DNA from: Porphyromonadaceae bacterium
Lineage (GTDB): Bacteria > Bacteroidota > Bacteroidia > Bacteroidales > Dysgonomonadaceae
Direction of reading: 5' to 3'
DNA: 22,764 nt
NCBI GenBank assembly: GCA_022840285.1
Contig: JALHIE010000070.1
Location: forward strand, 1-22,764
Part shown: piece by piece, positions 1 to 7,836 of the stretch
Layout: each line of letters starts with the position of its first letter
Numbering within the stretch: the stretch's first letter is position 1
Program-made: the position numbers and the translations under genes
Notes under the pieces: generated by a model
What the model was told of the DNA's origin: nothing
The model's input: the letters and a program-made list of their open reading frames with translations, nothing else
Database searches by the model: none

Positions 1-320
1 CCGGCCTTGTCGAGAATCTGTTGGGATTTTTCAACCCTGTCGGGGTGAAGGTCGCACAGCGCGACAATTTTTGCTCCCGGTATGTGGGTGAATCGCTGTA
101 CGGCGCTCGGTCCGCGCATTCCTAACCCAATGAATCCTACTCGGACAGTGTCTAATTTGGGCGCGGTCAACCCCAACACATGCTTTTGTCCGGAAGGGCG
201 GGCCGGAACGGTTGTTTCGATGGGTTGAAAAGTCGCTGCCGTTTTTTCTTTTTGCGGGCCTGCGTTACAGGACGCTAAAAAAACGGTTGTGATGATGGAT
301 AAATAGAACAGTTTCTTCAT
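1..320 (-). CDS. Gfo/Idh/MocA-family lipoprotein, GH109-like, N-terminal part
   Basis: The first 106 residues are visible; the rest lies beyond the window's left edge. It opens with MKKLFYLSIITTVFLASC, a lipoprotein signal with a lipobox (FLASC), so the protein is probably anchored in an envelope membrane. A low-complexity linker leads to VRVGFIGLGMRGPSAVQRF, a Rossmann NAD-binding glycine motif (GxGxxG), followed by IVALCDL, the usual second strand ending in an acidic residue. Lipoprotein versions of this oxidoreductase fold with the GLGMRGP motif are typical of Bacteroidota GH109 proteins, whose founding member is an NAD-dependent alpha-N-acetylgalactosaminidase. The catalytic part is not visible, so the glycosidase role is inference; another sugar oxidoreductase is possible. 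The gene lies 162 bases downstream of fucP on the same strand and has its own candidate promoter and a motif shared with the fuc operon. Confidence 0.8.
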   Translation of the reverse strand, partial: MKKLFYLSIITTVFLASCNAGPQKEKTAATFQPIETTVPARPSGQKHVLGLTAPKLDTVRVGFIGLGMRGPSAVQRFTHIPGAKIVALCDLHPDRVEKSQQILDKA

Positions 321-418
321 TATTTAAATATATTAATTAATTCAGGGAATATCTTGTAAAATCTGGCCAATAGTTGGTCGATAGTTCAAAAACTTAGGAA
401 TGCGGAGCTTGAAGCATG

Positions 419-426
419 CAAAAATA
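419..426 (-). promoter_or_regulatory. Candidate -7 promoter box of the GH109-like gene
   Basis: On the minus strand this reads TATTTTTG, matching the Bacteroidota -7 consensus TAnnTTTG. It lies 98 bases upstream of the start codon at 320, giving a leader of roughly 90 bases. I see no clear TTTG at the -33 position, so support rests on the -7 box and on its fixed distance to the upstream motif at 462-475. Confidence 0.45.
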
Positions 427-461
427 GTGTATATTTACCACTTATTAATAATCCTTTAATG

Positions 462-475
462 TGTTTTATAACATA
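462..475 (-). promoter_or_regulatory. Candidate operator, copy 1 of a motif shared with the fuc regulator promoter
   Basis: The plus strand reads TGTTTTATAACATA, identical over 14 bases to 5137-5150. It is a near-palindrome (TGTT, central TTAT, AACA). It begins 36 bases upstream of the -7 box at 419-426, almost the same spacing as at the regulator gene (35). It also lies just after the fucP stop codon. A site for the nearby GntR-type regulator is the simplest reading, but this is inference. Confidence 0.5.
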
Positions 476-482
476 TTCTCTT

Positions 483-1796
483 TTAGCCCATAATTCTTCT
501 TCTGTTTGTCCGTAAACCGTAAATGCAGATAACCGTGAAACAGACAAAGGGCAAAACAAACGACGCGTTCACGGCAGGCAGCCAGGCTACGGTACCCAAA
601 TCGATAATGGCTCCCTGCAGGGGAGGCATCAACGCACCGCCGACGATGGCCATAACCAGGCCCGCCGCTCCCAGTGTTGAGTCGTCGCCCAATCCTTTGA
701 GTGCGATCCCGTAAATGGTTGGGAACATCAGCGACATGAAAACGGAGGTGGCGACCAGGCAATACAAACCGGTCGTCCCGCCGATGAAGATAACCCCCAG
801 GGTGGTCGTCATGGCTCCTGCAGCAAACAGGGTCAGCATCAATGAAGGCCTCAGGTATTTCATCAGGTATGTGCTGATAAAGCGGCTCGACAGGAACAGT
901 GCCATGGCGAGGATGTTCCAGCGTTGACCCACGGCTTTGGGAATCCCGATGTTCTCTGCATATTGAATGATGAATGTCCAGCACATGATTTGTGCAGCTA
1001 CGTAGAAGAATTGCGTGAGAACCCCTTCGCGGTAGTTGTGGTTCCGGAGCAGTCTTCTGGCTGAATCCATGGCACGGATGTTTTTTGCCTCTGCCGACTG
1101 TGTCCTGGGCATCTTCGTCAAAGCGATAACGACGAAGACCAGCAAAACAACCCCACCGATGATCACATACGGATTGCGGATGATTTCCAGGTCGTGTGTC
1201 CGGATAACAGCCTTTTCCGCTTCACTCAACGTATGGAAGACAAGGTTGCCTGCCGCATCGCGTTTCTCGGAGTCAAGAGAGGTTAGCACGTAGTTCGATG
1301 CTACGAACATTCCCAGCAGGGAACCCATCGGATTGAACGATTGGGCAAAGTTCAGCCTGCGTGTTGAAGTAGCTTCATCGCCCATCGAGATGATATACGG
1401 ATTGGCGGTTGTCTCCAAAAAAGCCAGTCCGAAAGTCAGGATGTAGAGCGACAGCAGGAAAAAGGTGAACTGCTCGAACTGGGCCGCGGGAATAAACAGG
1501 AACGCACCCGTGGCATACAGGGCCAATCCCAGAAGTATCCCTTTCTTGTAGCTGAACCGCCTGACAAATAACGCCGCGGGAATAGCCATGGTACCGTAGC
1601 CGCCGTAAAACGCAAATTGAACCAGTGCCGCTTCCGAAACGGGGATCTCCATAATGGTCTGGAAAGCGGCCACCATGGGGTTGGTGATGTCGTTGGCAAA
1701 TCCCCACAACGCGAACAAACTGGTGATGAGGACAAAGGGGACGATGTATTTTTTTTCAATAACCGCCGGTTTGGAAGGTGACGTGCTGTTTTTCAT
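483..1796 (-). CDS. fucP: L-fucose:H+ symporter (FucP), major facilitator superfamily
   Basis: The 437-residue protein has about twelve hydrophobic segments and matches the FucP/GluP branch of the major facilitator superfamily. Family signatures are visible: LFALWGFANDITNP in the first membrane helix, FYGGYGTMAIPAA, FLETTANPYIISMG, LNFAQSFNPMGSLLG, TQFFYVAAQIMCWTFIIQYAEN and SLMFPTIYGIALKGLG. In E. coli FucP the acidic residue in the first-helix FAND-type motif takes part in proton-coupled fucose uptake. The start codon overlaps the fucU stop as ATGA, so translation is probably coupled. With fucI and fucU upstream, L-fucose is the likely substrate, although members of this branch also carry glucose or galactose. 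Length and motifs look complete. Confidence 0.9.
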   Translation of the reverse strand: MKNSTSPSKPAVIEKKYIVPFVLITSLFALWGFANDITNPMVAAFQTIMEIPVSEAALVQFAFYGGYGTMAIPAALFVRRFSYKKGILLGLALYATGAFLFIPAAQFEQFTFFLLSLYILTFGLAFLETTANPYIISMGDEATSTRRLNFAQSFNPMGSLLGMFVASNYVLTSLDSEKRDAAGNLVFHTLSEAEKAVIRTHDLEIIRNPYVIIGGVVLLVFVVIALTKMPRTQSAEAKNIRAMDSARRLLRNHNYREGVLTQFFYVAAQIMCWTFIIQYAENIGIPKAVGQRWNILAMALFLSSRFISTYLMKYLRPSLMLTLFAAGAMTTTLGVIFIGGTTGLYCLVATSVFMSLMFPTIYGIALKGLGDDSTLGAAGLVMAIVGGALMPPLQGAIIDLGTVAWLPAVNASFVLPFVCFTVICIYGLRTNRRRIMG

Positions 1797-2218
1797 CTGA
1801 CCACTCCTTTTTTTAAGATGATGTTGGCATAAAGCGCTTCTTCGCCAGTAGCGATCACCGCAAACGATGTTTTTGCCCTGTCGTAAAAAGCAAACCGTTC
1901 CAGGTAACCGATGGAGCAGGGTTCACCTGATGCGAGCAAAATCTCCCGGTAATCTTCCCATATTTCCGGTTTGTAATCGTCACCGGGGACCACCTCCATC
2001 AGAATAACCGGATGTTCGGTATAGGTGTCCAAAGGGAAAAGTTCAAGGATGGCTTTCAACAAGCAGGTTCCGGAAAGACCGTCCGCTCTGATGACATTGG
2101 GCGACATGCTGCAACTCGGGAAATTGGCATCACCGAGAACGATTTCATCGCCGTGACCCATCTCCATGAGGGTTTTCACTAATTGAGGCGACAGTGCTTT
2201 GGGTATTTTTTTGAGCAT
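1793..2218 (-). CDS. fucU: L-fucose mutarotase (FucU/RbsD family)
   Basis: The 141-residue protein belongs to the RbsD/FucU family, which interconverts the alpha and beta anomers of a free sugar so that the isomerase receives the form it needs. MGHGDEIVLGDANFPS, near residues 20-35, contains the conserved His and Asp of the active site, and IGYLERFAFYDRAK and EEALYANIILKKGV are conserved C-terminal segments. I take the ATG at 2218. The frame stays open further upstream, but those extra residues overlap the end of fucI and do not resemble the family. The chosen start lies 14 bases after the fucI stop, and the end overlaps the fucP start by four bases, so the three genes are probably one operon. 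Sugar specificity is inferred from the neighbours. Confidence 0.9.
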   Translation of the reverse strand: MLKKIPKALSPQLVKTLMEMGHGDEIVLGDANFPSCSMSPNVIRADGLSGTCLLKAILELFPLDTYTEHPVILMEVVPGDDYKPEIWEDYREILLASGEPCSIGYLERFAFYDRAKTSFAVIATGEEALYANIILKKGVVR

Positions 2219-2232
2219 AATTATTGCAGATC

Positions 2233-4002
2233 TTATTTGTAAATCGGGCCAAAGGTGGCACAAGCCCGGTAGTCGGCGCCTTCTTTATCCATCCCCAAGG
2301 CATTCCACGCTGCGGGACGGAATATCTCGTCTTCCTCCACGTTGTGCATGCACACCGGGATGCGCAGGATGGAGGCCAGCGTGATCAGGTCCTGACCGAT
2401 GTGTCCGTAGCTGATGGCCCCGTGATTGGCTCCCCAGTTGTTCATTACCGAATAGACATCCTTGAAGGCCGGCTTACTGGTCAGCCTGGGGACAAACCAG
2501 GTGGTAGGCCAGGTCTGATCGGTGCGTTCGTTGAGCGTTTTATGGATTTCCGGGTCGATCTCCACGGTCCATCCTTCGGCTATTTGCAGCACCGGACCAA
2601 CACCTTTGACCAGGTTTAACCGCGACATGGTGACGGGCATCCCGCCTTCGGAAAGGAAATTGGAAGAGAAACCCCCTCCCCGGAAATAATCGCGGTTTGC
2701 CGGACACCAACGGGTGGCTGCCAGGCACTTCTCCACCTCTTTTTCGTCGATTTCCCAAAACGGTTTCATGACCGGCTTACCTTCTTTCCGTTGTTTTCCG
2801 GTTGCGTCAAGCGTAGTGGCGCCGGAGTTGATGAGGTGAATGATCCCGTCTTTGGCTTTTCCGGTAAGTTCTTTCCCCGTAACCCGTTTCACCGCCGCGG
2901 GACTCCAGTACGTACGTACATCGGAGAAAATCTGGGAGGTGTTGGTGAGAAGATGTCCAAACAACATGGCCACGCCGTTGCAGGCATCGTTTTCGGTTGC
3001 CACCACATAGGCTTCGCGAATTCCGTTCCAGTCGAACGATGAGCAGAGCAGCGCCTCTGAAAAGTCGCCGTTAGGCTTGTAATCGGTCCATTGGCGTTGC
3101 CCCTGAAAACCGGCGGCAATAGCGTTGTGTCCGATGGCCTCCTCCTTGAACCCCATCTCCCTTAGCCTGGGGTTTCCGGTCATCAGGTCGCGGATGATGA
3201 GGGTCATCTTCACGACAAACTCCCAATCGGCATCTTTCCCGGCGCGGCTTTTCACTTTTTCCGGACGGTTGAGGTCCACCGCTTCGTTCGGCTTGCAATA
3301 TTTTTTTGTCCATTCCATTGCTTTGGCATACTCTTCCTGGTCGTAAATCCCCTCTTCCATGCGACGAAGAATTTCGACGGATTCCACTTGCTCGTTTCTC
3401 ATCCCCAGGTACTCCTGAAAGAATTCGGGATTGACGATGGAGCCGGCAATGCCCATAGAAACGTTTCCTATTGACAGGTAGGATCTTCCGCGCATGGTGG
3501 CGACGGCCTGTGCCCCGCGGGCAAAGCGCAGCAGCTTTTCTGCCACGTCCCCGGGAATGGAGTTGTCGTCCAGATCCTGAACATTGCGACCGTAAATGCC
3601 GAAAGCGGGCAACCCCTTTTGGGCATGAGCTGCCAGAACGGCTGCCAGGTACACGGCTCCCGGACGTTCGGTCCCGTTGAAACCCCATACTGCCTTGGGG
3701 TAATGCGGGTTCATGTCCATGGTTTCGGATCCGTAGCACCAGCACGATGTGACGGTTATGGTGGACCCTACGCCTTCGCGTTCAAATTTTGCGGCACAGG
3801 CAGCGCTTTCACCCACCCGTCCAATGGTCGTATCGGCGATCACACATTCAACGGGACTCCCGTCGCCGTTTTTTAAGGTTGAGCTTATCAGGTTGGCAAC
3901 GGCCTTGGCCAGATTCATTGTTTTCTCTTCGAGGCTCTCTCTGACGCCTCCCTGCCGTCCGTCGATGGTGGGACGGATACCGATTTTTGGGTAAGTTTTC
4001 AT
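2233..4002 (-). CDS. fucI: L-fucose isomerase (FucI)
   Basis: The 589-residue cytoplasmic enzyme converts L-fucose to L-fuculose, and related members also act on D-arabinose; it needs a divalent metal, usually Mn2+. Full length and strong family motifs are visible: IGIRPTIDGR at the N-terminus, TSCWCYGSETMDM (about residues 85-97), ATENDACNGVAMLFGH, FSDVRTYWSP and NNWGANHGAISYGHIGQD. E337, D361 and H527 fall at or within one position of the metal and catalytic residues of the E. coli enzyme (E337, D361, H528), so activity is expected. It is the first enzyme gene after the regulator, from which a 77-base gap separates it. That gap has no clear TAnnTTTG box, so transcription probably runs through from the regulator promoter. 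No kinase or aldolase for L-fuculose follows. Confidence 0.95.
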   Translation of the reverse strand: MKTYPKIGIRPTIDGRQGGVRESLEEKTMNLAKAVANLISSTLKNGDGSPVECVIADTTIGRVGESAACAAKFEREGVGSTITVTSCWCYGSETMDMNPHYPKAVWGFNGTERPGAVYLAAVLAAHAQKGLPAFGIYGRNVQDLDDNSIPGDVAEKLLRFARGAQAVATMRGRSYLSIGNVSMGIAGSIVNPEFFQEYLGMRNEQVESVEILRRMEEGIYDQEEYAKAMEWTKKYCKPNEAVDLNRPEKVKSRAGKDADWEFVVKMTLIIRDLMTGNPRLREMGFKEEAIGHNAIAAGFQGQRQWTDYKPNGDFSEALLCSSFDWNGIREAYVVATENDACNGVAMLFGHLLTNTSQIFSDVRTYWSPAAVKRVTGKELTGKAKDGIIHLINSGATTLDATGKQRKEGKPVMKPFWEIDEKEVEKCLAATRWCPANRDYFRGGGFSSNFLSEGGMPVTMSRLNLVKGVGPVLQIAEGWTVEIDPEIHKTLNERTDQTWPTTWFVPRLTSKPAFKDVYSVMNNWGANHGAISYGHIGQDLITLASILRIPVCMHNVEEDEIFRPAAWNALGMDKEGADYRACATFGPIYK

Positions 4003-4079
4003 AGCGTTTTTATTTTTAATGATTCATTTGTGCAAATTCAAGTTGAAGTATGAACAGTGCTGATGATGCGGCAAAAAAA

Positions 4080-5063
4080 TTAATAGGAACCCCTTTTGAT
4101 GATTTTTGTCGGAAGATAACGGGTGATGGGGTTGCCGGTTATCACGAAATCGGCAGCGAGGTTGCCCATCTCCTCCCAGTCAATGCTGATGGCTGCAATT
4201 CCGTTTTCGATCACTTCATAAAAAGGGTTGTTGTTGTAGCCGATAATCCCGAACTGTTTACCCACGGTCAGCTTGTCGGCTTTGCTCCTTTTGATGACCT
4301 CCACCACATCGGTCTGCTTGATGATGATGTATAGCGTGCCCTCCTCTACGGGCGTGTCGGGTGTAAAAGAGTCGATGATTTCAAATTCGAAATTATTGTC
4401 CGCGCAGAACCGGATAAAATAGTCCTTGCTGCTTTGCGGATGCTTGTGCCGTTTATCGAATAGGAAAACAATCTTCTTGTATTTTTTGAAATCGTGCTTC
4501 GCTTGATCCAATGCATCGTAGAAACCCCGGTCAAAATCCTGGCAGACATACGACAATCCATCTTTATCAAAACTGCCGAAATCGAGCAGCAGCAATTTTT
4601 TGGGATTGATTTTTGACAACGACGCTGCCAGCACTTCGTTGCTGTAATTCATGATCAGGTATTTGTTGTACATGCCGTAAGACTCCCGAACAATGTTGTT
4701 GAACAGGTTCTCGTTGTATTGATGGAACCAGAGGTCGATTTTGTGGTCTGCAGGCAGTCTCGATACCAGCGCATTATACAGCACGTCTTTGAATGGCGTG
4801 TATTCATCGAGGATGAGTAGCACGTTTTTTACCCGGTAGCTTACGTAGTAGTTTTTCCCGTGAATGGATTCGATCAGTCCCCGCGCCCTCAGTTCATTGA
4901 AAGCCTTGAAAACGGTATCGCGGGATATGTTGTGTTGCCGGCTTAACGTGTTGATCGATGGTAATTTATCTCCAGGCATCAACTCGTTCATCGATACGGC
5001 CCGCTGGATATGATCTGCCAATTGCTTGACTTTCGTGTTTTTGTTGTTGAATTCCAATTCCAT
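4080..5063 (-). CDS. GntR-family regulator with LacI-type sugar-binding domain, probable fucose operon regulator
   Basis: This 327-residue protein has an N-terminal GntR winged-helix domain (about residues 10-75), with LPSINTLSRQHNISRDTVFKAFNELRARGLIES as the recognition region, given here as two stretches: LPSINTLSRQHNISRDTV then FKAFNELRARGLIES. A substrate-binding fold like LacI effector domains occupies about residues 80-325 (VLLILDEY near the start; FGIIGYNNNPFYEVIENGIAAISID near the end, spanning FGIIGYNNNPFYE and GIAAISID). This architecture is common in Bacteroidota sugar operons; in Bacteroides thetaiotaomicron the fucose regulator FucR is also GntR-type. Being first in the fuc operon, it probably senses L-fucose or a derivative. 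Its promoter carries a near-palindrome repeated upstream of the GH109-like gene, a plausible site for it. Whether it represses or activates cannot be read from sequence. Confidence 0.88.
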   Translation of the reverse strand: MELEFNNKNTKVKQLADHIQRAVSMNELMPGDKLPSINTLSRQHNISRDTVFKAFNELRARGLIESIHGKNYYVSYRVKNVLLILDEYTPFKDVLYNALVSRLPADHKIDLWFHQYNENLFNNIVRESYGMYNKYLIMNYSNEVLAASLSKINPKKLLLLDFGSFDKDGLSYVCQDFDRGFYDALDQAKHDFKKYKKIVFLFDKRHKHPQSSKDYFIRFCADNNFEFEIIDSFTPDTPVEEGTLYIIIKQTDVVEVIKRSKADKLTVGKQFGIIGYNNNPFYEVIENGIAAISIDWEEMGNLAADFVITGNPITRYLPTKIIKRGSY

Positions 5064-5094
5064 GATAAAATAGTGTGCTGTTCTGTCCTGATTA

Positions 5095-5102
5095 CAAAGG
5101 TA
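5095..5102 (-). promoter_or_regulatory. Candidate -7 promoter box of the gntR-fucIUP operon
   Basis: On the minus strand this reads TACCTTTG, an exact match to TAnnTTTG, 31 bases before the regulator start codon. A leader of about 25 bases would follow. The -33 region is AT-rich with no clean TTTG. Confidence 0.6.
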
Positions 5103-5134
5103 TTTTTAATTTATTGATTTTTACTTAAAACCTG

Positions 5135-5150
5135 TATGTTTTATAACATA
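5135..5150 (-). promoter_or_regulatory. Candidate operator, copy 2 of the shared motif
   Basis: The plus strand reads TATGTTTTATAACATA: six-base arms TATGTT and AACATA around TTAT. Bases 5137-5150 are identical to 462-475. The 14-base core begins 35 bases upstream of the -7 box at 5095-5102. This places its centre near -50 relative to the expected transcription start, a position more typical of activator than of blocking sites. The identity of the binding protein is inferred from proximity to the GntR-type gene. Confidence 0.5.
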
Positions 5151-5191
5151 AATGCATAATCGCTGTTTTCCGACAAAAGATTTGGCGGCAT

Positions 5192-5227
5192 AAAAAACCG
5201 GCAAGGCTCTTCACAGAGTCTTACCGG
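5192..5227 (-). terminator. Rho-independent terminator of the NigD-like gene
   Basis: Read on the minus strand, two 13-base arms (5215-5227 and 5198-5210) pair with one wobble and one mismatch around a four-base loop, and a run of six U follows (5192-5197). It begins 55 bases after the NigD-like stop codon and separates that gene from the fuc operon promoter. Confidence 0.8.
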
Positions 5228-5281
5228 CCATGGAAAATCAAAAAGTCATATAAGAAATAGAACTAATTAAGTTATGGTTAT

Positions 5282-5971
5282 TTAATAGCCCTGTAACGCG
5301 GCCTGGTTGTACCTGTAAACCACGTTGAATATTTTTGCTCCATTCCCCTCCTTGGCTTTAATCGTTAGCTGGACGGAATCGGTATCCGTTCGCTGGAGCG
5401 GTTTCAGATCGAAACAGACAAATCCCTCGTAAAGTCTCGGGCTTAAGCTGCCGTAAGCGTTGTGTCGGAACTCCAGTTCAAGGGTGTCGGGAGTGACATC
5501 CGGATGGAGCGAGTCGATCACCAGGTTGATGGAGTGAGGCCTGACTCCTCCGTAATTGAACATGAAATCGATATTCAGGTAGTCGTTTCCTACCCATGCA
5601 TCGTTTATTGTTACCGGGTCATCTCCGATGCTGTCGACGTTCTGTGGCGTTTGTTCAATGATCTTTTTGGTCAGGATGTCCCAGATGTCGTTTACTTTCA
5701 CGTAATGATCGTATCCGCCCTGCTCATCCGACAAGGTGGTGTAATTCACAAATACCCGCCGGTTTTCAGTCGGCAGGTAGAATACATCGGTCGCTGCCGG
5801 CCAGAGTTGTTTGCCGTTGTCGAGCACTAGCATATATCCGCTCTCTCCCATGGGAATGACCGTAGCAATGTCAATATGAAATTCGCCCAGCGAATGTTCG
5901 TCTTTCTTGTTGCACGATGCAACTGTAAGTAAAACGATAAAAAAAACAAATCCCCACGCGGTATCTTTCAT
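5282..5971 (-). CDS. NigD-like lipoprotein
   Basis: The chosen start (ATG at 5971) gives a 229-residue protein opening with MKDTAWGFVFFIVLLTVASC, a signal peptide with lipobox (TVASC). An upstream in-frame start would add 25 residues before that signal and is less likely. The mature part resembles NigD-like proteins: a small N-terminal beta domain (VIPMGESGYMLVLDNGKQLWP), then a second beta-rich domain with VGNDYLNIDFMFNYGG and LELEFRHNAYG. NigD was named from a bacteriocin locus in Prevotella, but most relatives have no known job, and no bacteriocin gene is present here. The protein is probably surface- or periplasm-exposed and bound by lipid. It stands alone, with a candidate terminator of ygiQ before it and a strong terminator after it. 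Confidence 0.8.
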   Translation of the reverse strand: MKDTAWGFVFFIVLLTVASCNKKDEHSLGEFHIDIATVIPMGESGYMLVLDNGKQLWPAATDVFYLPTENRRVFVNYTTLSDEQGGYDHYVKVNDIWDILTKKIIEQTPQNVDSIGDDPVTINDAWVGNDYLNIDFMFNYGGVRPHSINLVIDSLHPDVTPDTLELEFRHNAYGSLSPRLYEGFVCFDLKPLQRTDTDSVQLTIKAKEGNGAKIFNVVYRYNQAALQGY

Positions 5972-6001
5972 ATAATTCCTTACTTCTATATACATAGATG
6001 C

Positions 6002-6034
6002 AAAAAAGAAAAAAACGCTGCATGAAAATTGCAG
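6002..6034 (-). terminator. Possible terminator after ygiQ
   Basis: On the minus strand, CTGCA and TGCAG (6030-6034 and 6018-6022) can pair around a seven-base loop, followed after two bases by a T-rich run interrupted by one C. The stem is short, so the call is tentative. It sits about 20 bases beyond the ygiQ stop. Confidence 0.4.
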
Positions 6035-6052
6035 AAATTTACGCAATTAACT

Positions 6053-7833
6053 TTATTTAACTCCCGGGTAGAGTTTCTCGATGAGATCGGCGCGACGAAG
6101 TCTTTTCAATTCAGCGGTTAACCTCTTCCGGTTGTTCTTGTCGTACCAGAAGAAGAATTGGCGCTGACTTTCCTTTTGTGAGGGAGAGGTTGCGGTGTAA
6201 ATCTTTTCGAGCGAATAGGGGTGGTAGCCCGTGTAGTAAATCTCTGTAGCCAGCGTCATGGGAGAGGGTGTGAAGTCCTGGATTTGTTCCAGTTTGAAAT
6301 TCAGGTTCTTGGTGATAGCGGCCAGTTCCGCCATATCTTCCTCGGTGCAGCCCGGGTGTGAGGAGATGAAGTAGGGGATCAGTTGCTGATTCAGGTTGTT
6401 CTTCTTGTTTTCGGCATCGAATTTTTTTTTGAATTGATAAAACAGGTTAAACGCAGGCTTGCGCATCACACGGAGTGTACGGTCTGACGTGTGTTCGGGG
6501 GCGACTTTGAGCCGCCTTGTTGGCGTTTTCGTCTTTCCCGCAATGCATCAACATGTCGTAACGGACGCCGCTTCCGACAAACGATTTTTTTATTTTTGGG
6601 AGGCTATCCACGGAGCGGTAGATGTCGAGCAGCGGAGCGTGATTGGTGTTGAGGTTCGGGCAAATGCCGGGGTGGATGCACGACGGGCGTCTGCACTTCT
6701 CGCAGACCGACAGGTCGTTTCCCCGCATCTTGTACATGTTTGCCGACGGTCCGCCCAGGTCGCTGATGTATCCCTTGAATCCGGGCATTTCGGTAATCTC
6801 CTCCACTTCCCGGAGGATCGATTCCTTCGATCGCGATGCAATAAACTTTCCCTGGTGTGCCGAAATGGTGCAGAAAGCACATCCCCCAAAACAACCCCGG
6901 TGCAGGTTCACTGAAAACTTGATCATCTCGTAGGCGGCGATCTGCTTGTTTTTGTACTTGGGATGGGGCAGACGGGTGTATGGTAAATCGAAAGATGCAT
7001 CAATTTCCTCTTCCGTCATCGGGGGAAAAGGGGGGTTCACAACCAGCGTCTTGTCGTCCACATCCTGCAAGATACGCGATGCGTGCAACGCGTTGGACTG
7101 CTCTTCCACCACGCGGAAATTCTTTGCCTGTTTCAGCTTGTCCTCCAGGCATTCCTCGTGGGAGAACAGCCGGATCTCCCCGTTAAATGTATTTTCCGGA
7201 ATATTCTCTTTTCCGGTAAGGAAAGCGGTCTGGGGCACATGGCGCATTTCAGAAATCGCTTTTCCGTTTTGCATCTCCCGCACTACCCGGGTGATCGGCA
7301 GTTCGCCCATTCCGTAAACCAGCAAGTCGGCGTTGGTGTCGGCCAGTATCGTCTTGTATCCAGTAATCGTAATGCGAGACCCGGCGGAGCGAAGCCTCCA
7401 CGCCGCCGATAATCAGCGGGACGTCGGGATAGAGCTCTTTCAGGATGTGGGAATAGACCGTTACCGCCCGGTCGGGCCGCATGTCTGCCCTTCCGTCGGG
7501 AGTGTATGCATCCTGGGAGCGTAACCGTTTATTGGCGGTGTAGCGGTTGATCATCGAATCCATAACGCCGGCGGTTACGGCAAAAAACATCCGGGGAGTC
7601 CCCAGCTTTTTGAAATCGCGCAAATCATCCCTCCAGTTCGGCTGGGGGACAATGGCAACGCACAACCCCAGCCTTTCCAGCAGTCGTCCGATTACCGCCG
7701 TCCCAAACGAGGGATGATCGATGTAGGCGTCTCCCGAAAAGAGGATCACATCCGCCTGGTCCCACCCGAGAAGATCCATCTCTTTTTTGGTGGTGGGGAG
7801 GAAACGGGTCAATGGATAGGGTTGGCTTTCCAT
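6053..7833 (-). pseudogene. ygiQ: YgiQ-family radical SAM protein, broken by two internal deletions
   Basis: Three consecutive frames together spell one YgiQ-type protein. Frame 1 (7833 to about 7360) holds the N-terminal domain through GVEASLRRVSHYDYW. Frame 2 (about 7353 to 6516) starts TILADTNADLLVYGMGE and includes the iron-sulfur motif CFGGCAFC (CxxxCxxC). Frame 3 (about 6511 to 6053) begins LKVAPEHTSDRTLRVMRKP and ends with the DUF3362-like C-terminus. At both joins the family normally has extra residues: a few after HYDYW, and roughly 13-18 before LKVAPEHT. The breaks therefore look like deletions that also shift the frame, not single-base slips. About 593 codons remain, slightly short for the family, whose function is uncertain (possible RNA or protein modification). 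The start lies 3 bases after the SulP stop. Natural decay and assembly error are both possible. Confidence 0.8.
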
Positions 7834-7836
7834 CCG

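Noticed and set aside
466..984. Open frame of 172 codons overlapping fucP in another frame, with similar plus-strand frames at 523-1293
   Set aside because: The predicted products are low-complexity or compositionally odd and lie fully on fucP, whose protein matches FucP from end to end.
2219..2263. Longer N-terminus for fucU
   Set aside because: The extra residues overlap the fucI coding end and do not resemble the RbsD/FucU family.
4050..4334. Plus-strand open frame at the 3' end of the GntR-type gene
   Set aside because: It is antisense to a clear regulator domain, has no family resemblance and no promoter box.
6422..6430. Run of nine T in ygiQ as a possible sequencing frameshift site
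   Set aside because: The reading frame is coherent across it (QFKKKFD); the real frame changes lie elsewhere and also lack conserved residues.
7345..7362. Programmed ribosomal frameshifting to explain the broken ygiQ and permease frames
   Set aside because: No slippery heptamer is present at the joins, and conserved residues are missing, which frameshifting cannot restore.
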